Shown: positions 53,505 through 61,104 of the stretch, piece by piece
How positions within the stretch are numbered: position 1 is the stretch's first letter
Layout of the letters: every line of letters begins with the position of its first letter
Source of the DNA: Hafnia alvei
GTDB lineage: Bacteria; Pseudomonadota; Gammaproteobacteria; Enterobacterales; Enterobacteriaceae
NCBI RefSeq assembly: GCF_964063325.1
Contig: NZ_OZ061315.1
Span: 186,001-250,000, forward strand
Length of the DNA: 64,000 nt
Reading direction: 5' to 3'
The notes under the pieces: model-generated
Databases searched by the model: none
Told to the model about the DNA's origin: nothing
Seen by the model: the letters and a program-made list of their open reading frames with translations, nothing else
Program-made: the position numbers and the translations under genes

Positions 53505-53841
53505 CGCGTTCTCCAGTACAGAGAGTGAATGCATGGATGGGCCATCAAGGCCGATCTGACTCAAAACTGGACTCCACAATAGGCAATCTGAAGTTCGGCA
53601 GACAGTGGAGAAAAATGCCATTTACTGGATATTTGTACGGTGTGACTGAAAATGAGATCGGGCGCAAACTTATGGTGAATGAATCGGAGAATCTAGCGAT
53701 AATTTGCGATGTGAGCAGCATCTCACTTTGGGTGGGTGATTACATTTGTCCAGTGTTTGGCATTTTTGTCCCATATCCGCATGGGCCGCACTACTTCTAT
53801 CCTGTCTAGCATTATCAAGCGTTAGCTCAGGAGAGTGTGCC
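53505..53841. other. Divergent promoter region between frwC and ptsA
   Basis: About 337 bases between two divergent starts. It contains an inverted repeat GTGAG-N6-CTCAC (53711-53726) that could be an operator, perhaps for YijO, plus a direct repeat of TTTGTCC-like bases. A plus-strand frame here has no support as a gene. Confidence 0.45.
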
Positions 53842-56343
53842 ATGTCGCAAGTGCTGAAATTTACCTGTGAATTGCCGAACGGTGTTCACGCCCGCCCGGC
53901 GAGCCATATCGAAACGCTGTGCAATCAGTTCACCGCGCATATTGAGTGGCTCAATTTACGCACTGGACGAAAAGGGAATGCCAAAAGCGCTTTGGCGCTG
54001 ATTGGTACCGATACTTTACACGGTGATGAATGCCATCTCATGATTGAGGGCGCTGATGCTGAGCAGGCGCATGAGCGCCTATCTTCCTTTATTAAGAATG
54101 AATTCCCCCACTGTGATGCGCCTTTGCCACAGATAGCGCAAACGCAGGAGGAAGTATTACCGCAGTCCTTGACCAATCTAAATCCTAAAATTGTGCGGGC
54201 GCGTTCGGTTTGCGGTGGGATTGCGACTGGAATTTTGGTGCATTTATCTGGCATCGATTTTAATCGTCTGGGTGAGCTGCCTGCGTCACGCGGTGTGGAA
54301 GAAGAGCAAAGAGAGCTGGATGCCGGACTAAGTCGCCTATTGAAGTCTTTGGATCTTCAATTGATGGATGATAGTGGAACGGCCAGCGCGGTTCTTGAGG
54401 CTCACCGTTCGTTATTAAGTGATAACTCCCTACGTAACAAGCTATTAGAGCAGGTTGTTGAAGGTGCTAGCTGTGCCCACGCTATCGTGGCTGCCGGTGA
54501 GTATTTCTGTCAGCAGTTTGCCGCATCGGCCAGTGAATATCTGCAAGAGCGTGCGTTAGACGTACGCGATGTGTGCTTCCAGCTTTTACAGCAAATTTAT
54601 GGTACTCAGCGTTTTCCTTCTCAAATATCCCTGCAGCAAAACAGTATTTGTATGGCTGACGAACTGACGCCAAGTCAGTTTTTAGAGCTGGATAAATCGC
54701 TATTGAAAGGCCTGCTGTTGAACAGCGGTGGTAGCACGTCGCATACGGTTATTTTGGCACGCTCATTCAATATCCCCACGTTGGTTGGCGTTGACGCCAA
54801 TGCTCTTGCAGATTATGAGCAGCAAAACGTGCAGATTGACGGTGATTTAGGGCTGATCGCGGTGGAGATGTCGCCTGAAGTACAGCGCTATTATCAGCAG
54901 GAAGCGCAGGTACAAGCGCGCATTCGTGAACAGCAGCAAGCCTATCTTTCGGCACAAGGGCGCAGCGCAGACGGCGTGCGTTTGGAAGTGGCCGCGAATA
55001 TTGCCCATTCCATTGAGGCCGTACCAGCGTTTGGTAACGGTGCTGAATCGGTGGGGTTGTTCCGAACCGAAATGCTGTATATGGATCGTGCCCATGCGCC
55101 TTCAGAAAATGAACTTTACAATATTTATTGCCAAGCGTTAGAGGGAGCGAATGGGCGTAGCATCATTGTGCGAACCATGGATATCGGGGGCGATAAGCCC
55201 GTAGAGTATCTTAAGATCCCGGCAGAGAATAACCCGTTCCTTGGCTATCGCGCGGTGCGTATTTATCAGGAGTTTATTTCTCTATTCCATACCCAACTGC
55301 GCTCGATCCTTCGTGCCTCTGCACATGGTTCACTCAAGATAATGATCCCGATGATTTCTTCTATGGAAGAGATTTTATGGGTGAAAGATCAGCTGGCTGA
55401 AGTGAAGCAAAACTTACGCGCTGAACAGATCCCTTTCGATGAAAAGATCCCGCTTGGCATCATGCTAGAAGTGCCGTCGGTGATGTTTATTATCGATCAA
55501 TGCTGTGAGGAAATTGATTTCTTCAGTATCGGCAGTAACGACCTGACCCAGTATCTGCTCGCCGTCGATCGTGATAATGCCAAAGTGACGAAACACTATA
55601 ACAGCCTAAACCCAGCCTTCTTACGTGCGCTTGATCATGCGGTTCGTGAAGTGCATCGGCAGGGTAAATGGATTGGGCTATGCGGTGAGCTCGGTGCGAA
55701 AGGTTCAGTTTTGCCGCTTCTCCTGGGCTTGGGGCTTGATGAAATTAGCATGAGCGCCCCTTCAATTCCTGCCACCAAAGCGCGCCTTGCACAGCTAGAT
55801 AGCCGAGAGTGTCGTTTGCTGCTCAATCAAGCGATGGCCTGCCGAACGTCTTTAGAGGTAGAGCATTTGTTGGCGCAATTCAGGATGACTCAGCAAGACG
55901 CACCGTTGATTAGCGCAGACTGCATTTCGTTAAGTAATGATTGGCGCAGTAAAGAGGAAGTCATCAAAGGCATGACTGATAACCTGCTGTTGGCGGGGCG
56001 GTGCCGCTATCCACGCAAGCTGGGGGCAGATCTGTGGGCGAGAGAGGCTGTGTTTTCCACCGGCCTAGGCTTTGGCTTCGCGATTCCACACACCAAATCC
56101 GAGCATATTGAGCAGTCCACCATCAGCGTTGCGCGGCTTCCACAGCCTGTGGTTTGGGGAGACGAGGAAGCCCAATACATCATCATGTTAACGCTGAACA
56201 AACATGCCGCTGGCGATCAGCATATGCGGATCTTTTCTCGACTGGCACGTCGCATTATGCATGAAGAGTTTCGCTCGGCGCTGGTTGAAGCTAAAGAGGC
56301 AACCGATGTGGCTAATTTACTGGCTCGTGAGCTAGAGATTTAA
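53842..56343 (+). CDS. ptsA: Multiphosphoryl transfer protein PtsA (HPr-EI-EIIA fusion)
   Basis: An 833-residue soluble PTS fusion; the ATG at 53842 with GGAGAG upstream gives the same length as E. coli, and an extension to 53746 is not conserved. Domains: HPr (~1-90, NGVHARPASHIET with the His), EI (~120-690, active His in GGSTSHTVILARSFNIP; DIGGDKP; GSNDLTQY), and a fructose-type IIA (~700-833, FAIPHTKSEHI with the active His). It carries phosphate from PEP to FrwB/FrwD for the FrwC sugar. Confidence 0.95.
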   Translation: MSQVLKFTCELPNGVHARPASHIETLCNQFTAHIEWLNLRTGRKGNAKSALALIGTDTLHGDECHLMIEGADAEQAHERLSSFIKNEFPHCDAPLPQIAQTQEEVLPQSLTNLNPKIVRARSVCGGIATGILVHLSGIDFNRLGELPASRGVEEEQRELDAGLSRLLKSLDLQLMDDSGTASAVLEAHRSLLSDNSLRNKLLEQVVEGASCAHAIVAAGEYFCQQFAASASEYLQERALDVRDVCFQLLQQIYGTQRFPSQISLQQNSICMADELTPSQFLELDKSLLKGLLLNSGGSTSHTVILARSFNIPTLVGVDANALADYEQQNVQIDGDLGLIAVEMSPEVQRYYQQEAQVQARIREQQQAYLSAQGRSADGVRLEVAANIAHSIEAVPAFGNGAESVGLFRTEMLYMDRAHAPSENELYNIYCQALEGANGRSIIVRTMDIGGDKPVEYLKIPAENNPFLGYRAVRIYQEFISLFHTQLRSILRASAHGSLKIMIPMISSMEEILWVKDQLAEVKQNLRAEQIPFDEKIPLGIMLEVPSVMFIIDQCCEEIDFFSIGSNDLTQYLLAVDRDNAKVTKHYNSLNPAFLRALDHAVREVHRQGKWIGLCGELGAKGSVLPLLLGLGLDEISMSAPSIPATKARLAQLDSRECRLLLNQAMACRTSLEVEHLLAQFRMTQQDAPLISADCISLSNDWRSKEEVIKGMTDNLLLAGRCRYPRKLGADLWAREAVFSTGLGFGFAIPHTKSEHIEQSTISVARLPQPVVWGDEEAQYIIMLTLNKHAAGDQHMRIFSRLARRIMHEEFRSALVEAKEATDVANLLARELEI

Positions 56344-56359
56344 TCTAAGGAAATAGGCT

Positions 56360-57025
56360 ATGGAACTCTATCTAGATACCGCAGATATCGCAGAAGTAAA
56401 ACGTTTGGCACGTATTTTCCCATTGCAAGGAGTGACTACTAACCCAAGCATTGTCGCCAAAGCAGGCCAGCCGGTTTGGGAGGTTTTGCCGCAGCTCAGA
56501 GAAGCGCTGGGGGGCGGTGGGATTTTATTTGCGCAGGTTATGGGGCGGAATGCTGAGCAGATGGTGTTAGAAGCTAAACAGCTTGCGGGACAGGTTTCTG
56601 GGCTGGTGGTTAAGGTCCCCGTCACACAGGAAGGCCTGGCGGCAATTAAACAGCTGAAAACATTGGGTATCCCAACGCTGGGTACCGCGGTTTATAGCGC
56701 CGCACAAGGATTATTGGCCGCGCTGGCGGGCGCTGATTACGTCGCGCCTTATGTGAATCGTATTGATGCACAGGGCGGTGATGGGATTAAAACGGTGCAG
56801 GAGCTTCAGTCTCTGTTAGAGATGCATGCCCCGCATGCCAAAGTGCTAGCGGCCAGTTTTAAAACACCGCGTCAGGCCTTGGATTGCTTATTAGCGGGTT
56901 GTGAGGCGATAACGCTGCCGCTGGATGTGGCGCAGCAATTCTTGGCTTCCCCAGCCGTGGATGCGGCGGTGGAGAAGTTTGAGCAGGACTGGCAAGGGGC
57001 GTTTGGTTGTTTGTCGCTCGGATAA
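56360..57025 (+). CDS. fsaB: Fructose-6-phosphate aldolase (FsaB/TalC)
   Basis: A small (221-residue) transaldolase-like aldolase that splits fructose 6-phosphate to dihydroxyacetone and glyceraldehyde 3-phosphate, or the reverse. Signatures: ELYLDTADIAEVKRL, GVTTNPSIVAK and KVPVTQEGLAAIKQL with the Schiff-base Lys in the KVPVT strand (~residue 86). It follows ptsA by 16 bases, so it is cotranscribed and handles the sugar phosphate made by the Frw PTS. Confidence 0.94.
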   Translation: MELYLDTADIAEVKRLARIFPLQGVTTNPSIVAKAGQPVWEVLPQLREALGGGGILFAQVMGRNAEQMVLEAKQLAGQVSGLVVKVPVTQEGLAAIKQLKTLGIPTLGTAVYSAAQGLLAALAGADYVAPYVNRIDAQGGDGIKTVQELQSLLEMHAPHAKVLAASFKTPRQALDCLLAGCEAITLPLDVAQQFLASPAVDAAVEKFEQDWQGAFGCLSLG

Positions 57026-57034
57026 CGACATAAA

Positions 57035-57070
57035 GGCGGGGCGAGTCTTAAATTTTGGACTCATTCCGCC
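57035..57070. terminator. Imperfect hairpin after fsaB
   Basis: Arms starting GGCGG and GAGTC pair with GACTC and CCGCC (with G-U pairs and one mismatch) between the convergent fsaB and antitoxin genes. No T-run, so a weak terminator at best. Confidence 0.45.
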
Positions 57071-57118
57071 AATCCATCGCTAGCTTCGAATAAAGGATAT
57101 GGCTAAAAATATCGCTGA

Positions 57119-57403
57119 CTAATGGGATGCAAGTTCTCGGAAGAACGCGGGATTAGCCTGAATGGTCGCTAACACTTTTGCCGCCAGCCCCGTTGGGTTA
57201 CGCCTTTTCGTTTCCCAACTTTTGATGGTATCAACGCTGGTTCCCAGAGCTTTTGCCATTTCGCTTTGCGAAACGTTAAGCTGCTCTCTTATCGCCTTTA
57301 CATCAGCGATAGCATAGTGGGTAACCCGAGTAGGGGCTTTAAGGCCACTTTTAATGTCGACAGCCTCTTCCAGAGATGTTTTTAGGTCGTCAAAAAAGCT
57401 CAT
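57119..57403 (-). CDS. HTH antitoxin (HigA/NadS type)
   Basis: A 94-residue DNA-binding antitoxin of the HTH type (NadS/HigA-2-like) with VKAIREQLNVSQSEMAKALGTSVDTIKSWE (helix-turn-helix, around residues 36-65 in parts). ATG at 57403 directly follows the toxin stop (TGATATG); an earlier ATG at 57415 adds four residues. The toxin-first order fits the HigBA arrangement. It is intact although the toxin gene is broken. It probably binds the palindrome at 57759-57790. Confidence 0.85.
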   Translation of the reverse strand: MSFFDDLKTSLEEAVDIKSGLKAPTRVTHYAIADVKAIREQLNVSQSEMAKALGTSVDTIKSWETKRRNPTGLAAKVLATIQANPAFFRELASH

Positions 57404-57405
57404 AT

Positions 57406-57737
57406 CACACCTCATCTTTCAGCAATTTCGTTAGTTTCTTCAACTCTGCTTTTTCTGTATCGGTTAGGCTGTCTTTGGTGCTTTTGGGATAGGCCATGAT
57501 CAGATAAATAATATCTTCAGTCGCTAGAAAGTAAATCACACGAGTACTACCGCTTTATCCTTGTGAGCCAGCCGCCATTCTGATCTTTCGTAGGCCGCCT
57601 GTTTTCTGTATCAGGTCACCTTTGCTTGGAGAGCTAATCAGTTCTTTTTGGAGCTCTTTTAATTCATCGTCCGTGGCAATCTGCTTGATTTGCCGCGTAA
57701 ACATCGATGTTTCAATAAACTCAAGCGCGTGACTCAC
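57406..57737 (-). pseudogene. RelE/HigB-type toxin interrupted by one in-frame stop
   Basis: From the GTG at 57737 (VSHALEFIETSMFTR) the frame runs to AAGSQG, meets TAA (57555-57557), then continues in the same frame as SGSTRVIYFLATEDIIYLIM and on to KKLTKLLKDEV and a stop at 57406. Only one codon is wrong: AAA (Lys), expected from family sequence KGSG-like, to TAA. The family signature KIRMAAG...RVIYFL is kept. So this is a recent nonsense mutation, or a sequencing error. Confidence 0.85.
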
Positions 57738-57758
57738 GGAGTCTGCTCCTTTGTAGGG

Positions 57759-57790
57759 GTACATAGTACACCTATAAATGTACTATGTAC
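57759..57790. promoter_or_regulatory. Inverted-repeat operator upstream of the toxin-antitoxin genes
   Basis: A perfect 12-bp inverted repeat (GTACATAGTACA / TGTACTATGTAC) with an 8-base spacer CCTATAAA lies 22 bases before the toxin GTG. Its position and symmetry fit autorepression by the antitoxin. It also overlaps an ATG at 57764, arguing against that codon as the start. Confidence 0.75.
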
Positions 57791-57998
57791 ACTTTGACCA
57801 ATGTGGTTTAGCCATAGGGTGGCTAATAATAAGCGTATCGTTCATGGCACTAAAAATAAGTGAGTAGAGATAGCCTGAAAAAGTGACTTGGTGGCGAAGA
57901 TTAGGCGCGTAGGCCAACAATGAAAAATGATTTTTTCCACTTTGGTAAGGATATGCGGGCAGCATTCCAGCGACGTTGTGAAAGGGCTATTTTGGGAT

Positions 57999-58027
57999 CA
58001 AAAAAGGGAAGCTTTCGCCTCCCTTTC
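57999..58027 (-). terminator. Terminator of udp
   Basis: The stem AAAGGGA / TCCCTTT (58003-58009 / 58020-58026) is followed on the minus strand by a T-run, just after udp. Confidence 0.8.
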
Positions 58028-58045
58028 AAATTGGAGATCTACTGA

Positions 58046-58807
58046 CTACAGCAGGCGACGAGCGGCCTCAACGACGATTTTCACCGCGTGAGATTCTGTT
58101 TTCTTCATCGTTTCTGCATTTGGAATTTCTTGCTGGGTGCGGTTAACGATAACGCCCGCCACCATACCTGCACGCAGGCCTTGGCTTGCACACATGGTCA
58201 GCAAAGTCGCTGATTCCATCTCGAAGTTCATCACGCCCATTTCCTGCCACTCTTTCATTGAGCCTTTGAAGCGGCTCACTACGCGGCCAGAGAAGGTGTC
58301 GTAGCGCTCTTGGCCCGGATAGAAGGTGTCAGAAGAGGCGGTTACACCGATGTGGGTGGTTGCGCCAACGGCCTTAGCTGCGTCTACCAGAGCGGTAGTA
58401 CAGGTAAAGTCGGCAACGGCTGGGAATTCCATTGGAGCAAAGTGCAGGCTCGCACCGTCTAAGCGAACGGAACCGGTGGTAACCAGTACATCGCCAACGT
58501 TGATGTGTGGTTGAATTGCGCCAGTGGTGCCTACGCGCAGGAAGGTACGAATACCCAGCTGTGCCAGCTCTTCAACGGCGATAGACGTTGATGGGCCGCC
58601 AATACCGGTTGAGCAAACGATGACAGATTTGCCGTCTAGCTCAGCACGCCAAGAAGTGAATTCGCGATGTGAGGCCAGCTTAACTGGGTTATCCATCAAA
58701 TTGGCAATTTTTTCTACGCGCTCAGGATCACCAGGAACGATAGCCAAGGTTGCGCCATTCAGATCGCTTTTTACGAGGCCAAGGTGGAAAACATCAGACT
58801 TAGACAT
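58046..58807 (-). CDS. udp: Uridine phosphorylase
   Basis: Udp cleaves uridine with phosphate to uracil and ribose 1-phosphate in the cytoplasm. The ATG at 58807 (MSKSDVFHLGL) gives 253 residues, as in E. coli; a start at 58849 adds an unrelated leader. Signatures: IVPGDPERVEKI, STGIGGPSTSIAVEELAQ, and MNFEMESATLLTM for the ribose and base sites. Two upstream CRP sites match the CRP/CytR-regulated pattern. Confidence 0.96.
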   Translation of the reverse strand: MSKSDVFHLGLVKSDLNGATLAIVPGDPERVEKIANLMDNPVKLASHREFTSWRAELDGKSVIVCSTGIGGPSTSIAVEELAQLGIRTFLRVGTTGAIQPHINVGDVLVTTGSVRLDGASLHFAPMEFPAVADFTCTTALVDAAKAVGATTHIGVTASSDTFYPGQERYDTFSGRVVSRFKGSMKEWQEMGVMNFEMESATLLTMCASQGLRAGMVAGVIVNRTQQEIPNAETMKKTESHAVKIVVEAARRLL

Positions 58808-58882
58808 ACGGACTCCTCTGTCATTGCTATAAGTTGTAAGGAGGAACAAAAACGCACTCTACTGAAATTCATCGGCTAAATG

Positions 58883-58898
58883 CGTGACTCAAATCACT
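58883..58898. promoter_or_regulatory. CRP-site-like sequence, udp-proximal
   Basis: CGTGA-N6-TCACT, close to the CRP consensus TGTGA-N6-TCACA. Its centre is 52 bases from the perfect site at 58935, the spacing at CytR-controlled promoters. Confidence 0.6.
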
Positions 58899-58934
58899 AC
58901 GCATGAAGAAACAATAACAAGAACGACAAATAAT

Positions 58935-58950
58935 TGTGATTAAAGTCACA
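58935..58950. promoter_or_regulatory. CRP site upstream of udp
   Basis: TGTGATTAAAGTCACA is a perfect match to TGTGA-N6-TCACA, 128 bases before udp. With the proximal site it forms a pair fit for CytR binding between them, as at E. coli udp and deoP2. Confidence 0.8.
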
Positions 58951-59225
58951 TAAAGTGGCGAGTTAGTCGTTTTTTTCGCCGCCAACAGTGTGGCATGCCT
59001 ACTTTGTGTTCGCCAGCCAAGCGGCTATTTGGTGGGTGCTAATGTGTTGTCTTGGCTTTCCAGACGATTGTTTATACCCGTCATACATGAAGTTGCATCG
59101 GTGCTGGCTGCGTTTGCTTATTGTAGTGATGTAACTCCAATTATTGAGGGTTTGCTTCTCAAGCAAACAAATTATTGCTATTTATACTTAACATTCTTGC
59201 AATATATTCAGACAGGGAGCTTTAC
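58951..59225. other. Gap between the udp regulatory sites and dlhH
   Basis: About 275 AT-rich bases, with the dlhH ribosome binding site at the end. I saw no gene; the promoter of dlhH is presumably here. Confidence 0.4.
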
Positions 59226-60065
59226 ATGAAGACTGAAGATCTCATCACATTGGTAAACTCACCATCCACGTTCTCCCCCGCTGCGGGCACGATTGCCCAG
59301 AGTACCGTTCATACCGATAGTGAAGGTTTGCATGCCGGCTTTACCACGATCCCTTCTCAGGGAGACGATCTTCCTGCTTATTTAGCTAAACCCTTGCATG
59401 CCGATGGCCCGCTGCCGATTGTGCTGGTCGTGCAGGAGATATTCGGTGTGCATGAGCATATTCAAGATGTTTGCCGTCGTTTAGCCAAGCAGGGCTATTT
59501 GGCTATCGCCCCCGAGCTGTATTTCCGTCAGGGAGAAGCCAGCGATTACACCGATATTCCAACGCTATTTCAAAACCTCGTCAGCAAAGTGCCAGATAAA
59601 CAGGTGCTGGGCGATTTAGACCATGCGGCACATTGGGCTGCTCGCCACGGTGGCGATGCTAGTCGTCTGTATATCACCGGATTCTGCTGGGGTGGGCGTA
59701 TCACGTGGCTATATGGTGCGCATAATCCGCAGCTTAAAGCGGGGGTTGCGTGGTATGGGCGCTTCGTGGGAGATAAAACGCTAACGTCGCCTAAGCATCC
59801 CGTAGACGTTGCCGCTGAGCTCAGCGCCCCGATGTTAGGGCTATACGGTGGTTTGGATGACAGTATTCCACAAGAAACGGTGGAAACTATGCGTCAATCG
59901 CTGCGCGCGGCCAACGCAACGGCGGAGATTATTGTTTATCCACAGGCGGGCCACGCCTTTTATGCTGACTATCGCCCAAGCTACAACGCTGAGGCAGCGA
60001 AAGACGGCTGGGAGCGTATGTTAGCGTGGTTTGCAGCCTATGGTGGTGTGAATAAACCTGAGTAA
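59226..60065 (+). CDS. dlhH: Dienelactone hydrolase family protein (YsgA-like)
   Basis: A 279-residue cytoplasmic alpha/beta-hydrolase of the DLH family, next to udp as in E. coli. The Cys nucleophile is in TGFCWGGRITWLYG, the Asp in YGGLDDSIPQE, and the His in YPQAGHAFYADYRPS. The ATG at 59226 has AGGGAGC upstream and fits E. coli; 59175 would add 17 hydrophobic residues with no Shine-Dalgarno. Natural substrate unknown. Confidence 0.9.
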   Translation: MKTEDLITLVNSPSTFSPAAGTIAQSTVHTDSEGLHAGFTTIPSQGDDLPAYLAKPLHADGPLPIVLVVQEIFGVHEHIQDVCRRLAKQGYLAIAPELYFRQGEASDYTDIPTLFQNLVSKVPDKQVLGDLDHAAHWAARHGGDASRLYITGFCWGGRITWLYGAHNPQLKAGVAWYGRFVGDKTLTSPKHPVDVAAELSAPMLGLYGGLDDSIPQETVETMRQSLRAANATAEIIVYPQAGHAFYADYRPSYNAEAAKDGWERMLAWFAAYGGVNKPE

Positions 60066-60161
60066 TCAGTCGGTTTTTGGGATTCAGTGCGGCGGTGTTT
60101 CACCGTTTTTCACTGAATCTGATAAGGTGGGAGTGATAATCTAAAATAATAAGAGGTCATG

Positions 60162-60947
60162 ATGACAGCCACTATTTTTTTGCATCCCTCCTTGGCCCCA
60201 TTGGAAGGCGGCGTTAATTTCCGTGACATGGGCGGCTATCTGGCTGCCGATGGGCGTCGGGTTAAGCGTGGTAAGTTGTTCCGTTCGGGCGCGTTAGACC
60301 GCCTGACGGACAAAGATTTGAATTACCTGCAAGATGTGCCGATTAAAAATATCCTCGACTATCGCGATGCCGATGAAGTGTCTAACAAGCCTGATGTGCT
60401 GTGGGACGCGGTGCGCTATATCAACTTGCCAGCCAATCCGCTGAGCACTGAGGTGAATGCTAATCTGGAGAAACTCACCAGTGAAGCGTTGGAATCTTTC
60501 GATGCAAACGCATTTATGCTGGAACTCTATCGCCGTTTGCCATTCAGCAACCATGCTTATCAGCTGTTAAGCACTTTGCTGCAAAGCGGTGAGGAAGGCG
60601 CGATTGTGCAGCACTGTGCGGTAGGTAAAGATAGAACGGGCGTAGGCTCCGCGTTGGTGCTGTTTGCCTTAGGCGCCGATGAAGCAACGGTGATGGAAGA
60701 TTATCTGTTAACCGAAACCACGCTAGCGCCATTCCGCAGCCAAATGCTGGACTACCTATCTATAAAATTGAACGAAAAAGCGCTGGGGCAGTTTTCTCAC
60801 GTACTGTCTGCCCGTGAGGAATTTTTGGTCACGGCGTTGGATGCGATCAAAGAGAAATACAGCACGGTTGATCGCTGGCTGGAACAAGAATATGGGTTAA
60901 ATATGCAGGTGCGATCACAACTTCAGCAACAGTTCCTTGAGCCGTAA
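60162..60947 (+). CDS. Tyrosine-protein phosphatase (Tyr/Ser phosphatase family)
   Basis: A 261-residue phosphatase of the IphP-like tyrosine/serine family. The P-loop HCAVGKDRTG (Cys~147 nucleophile) is intact; N-terminal GGVNFRDMGGY is the family signature. The second of two adjacent ATGs (60162) is better spaced from AAGAGG than the first (60159). No signal peptide, so it acts in the cytoplasm. Substrates unknown. Terminator at 60967. Confidence 0.88.
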   Translation: MTATIFLHPSLAPLEGGVNFRDMGGYLAADGRRVKRGKLFRSGALDRLTDKDLNYLQDVPIKNILDYRDADEVSNKPDVLWDAVRYINLPANPLSTEVNANLEKLTSEALESFDANAFMLELYRRLPFSNHAYQLLSTLLQSGEEGAIVQHCAVGKDRTGVGSALVLFALGADEATVMEDYLLTETTLAPFRSQMLDYLSIKLNEKALGQFSHVLSAREEFLVTALDAIKEKYSTVDRWLEQEYGLNMQVRSQLQQQFLEP

Positions 60948-60966
60948 ATCTCCGATATTTAAAGCA

Positions 60967-60988
60967 AGTGGAGCCTTTCGGCTCCACT
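60967..60988 (+). terminator. Terminator after the phosphatase
   Basis: A 9-bp stem (AGTGGAGCC / GGCTCCACT), four-base loop TTTC, with a T-run about ten bases later. Confidence 0.65.
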
Positions 60989-61104
60989 CAATCCATTTTT
61001 CATACCGCTTACGTAGCTAAAACGCCGCTTAACCAAATTCAACCCCCTCCACAAATAGCCCTCCAGTATGTTAGCGCCTGAGAAATCCTCAGGAGATAAT
61101 AACT

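Noticed and set aside
53563..53817. Plus-strand frames between frwC and ptsA
   Set aside because: They start far from any ribosome binding site and are inside the divergent promoter region.
57783..57965. Small frame of 60 codons between the toxin and udp
   Set aside because: Overlaps the operator and terminator regions and shows no family features.
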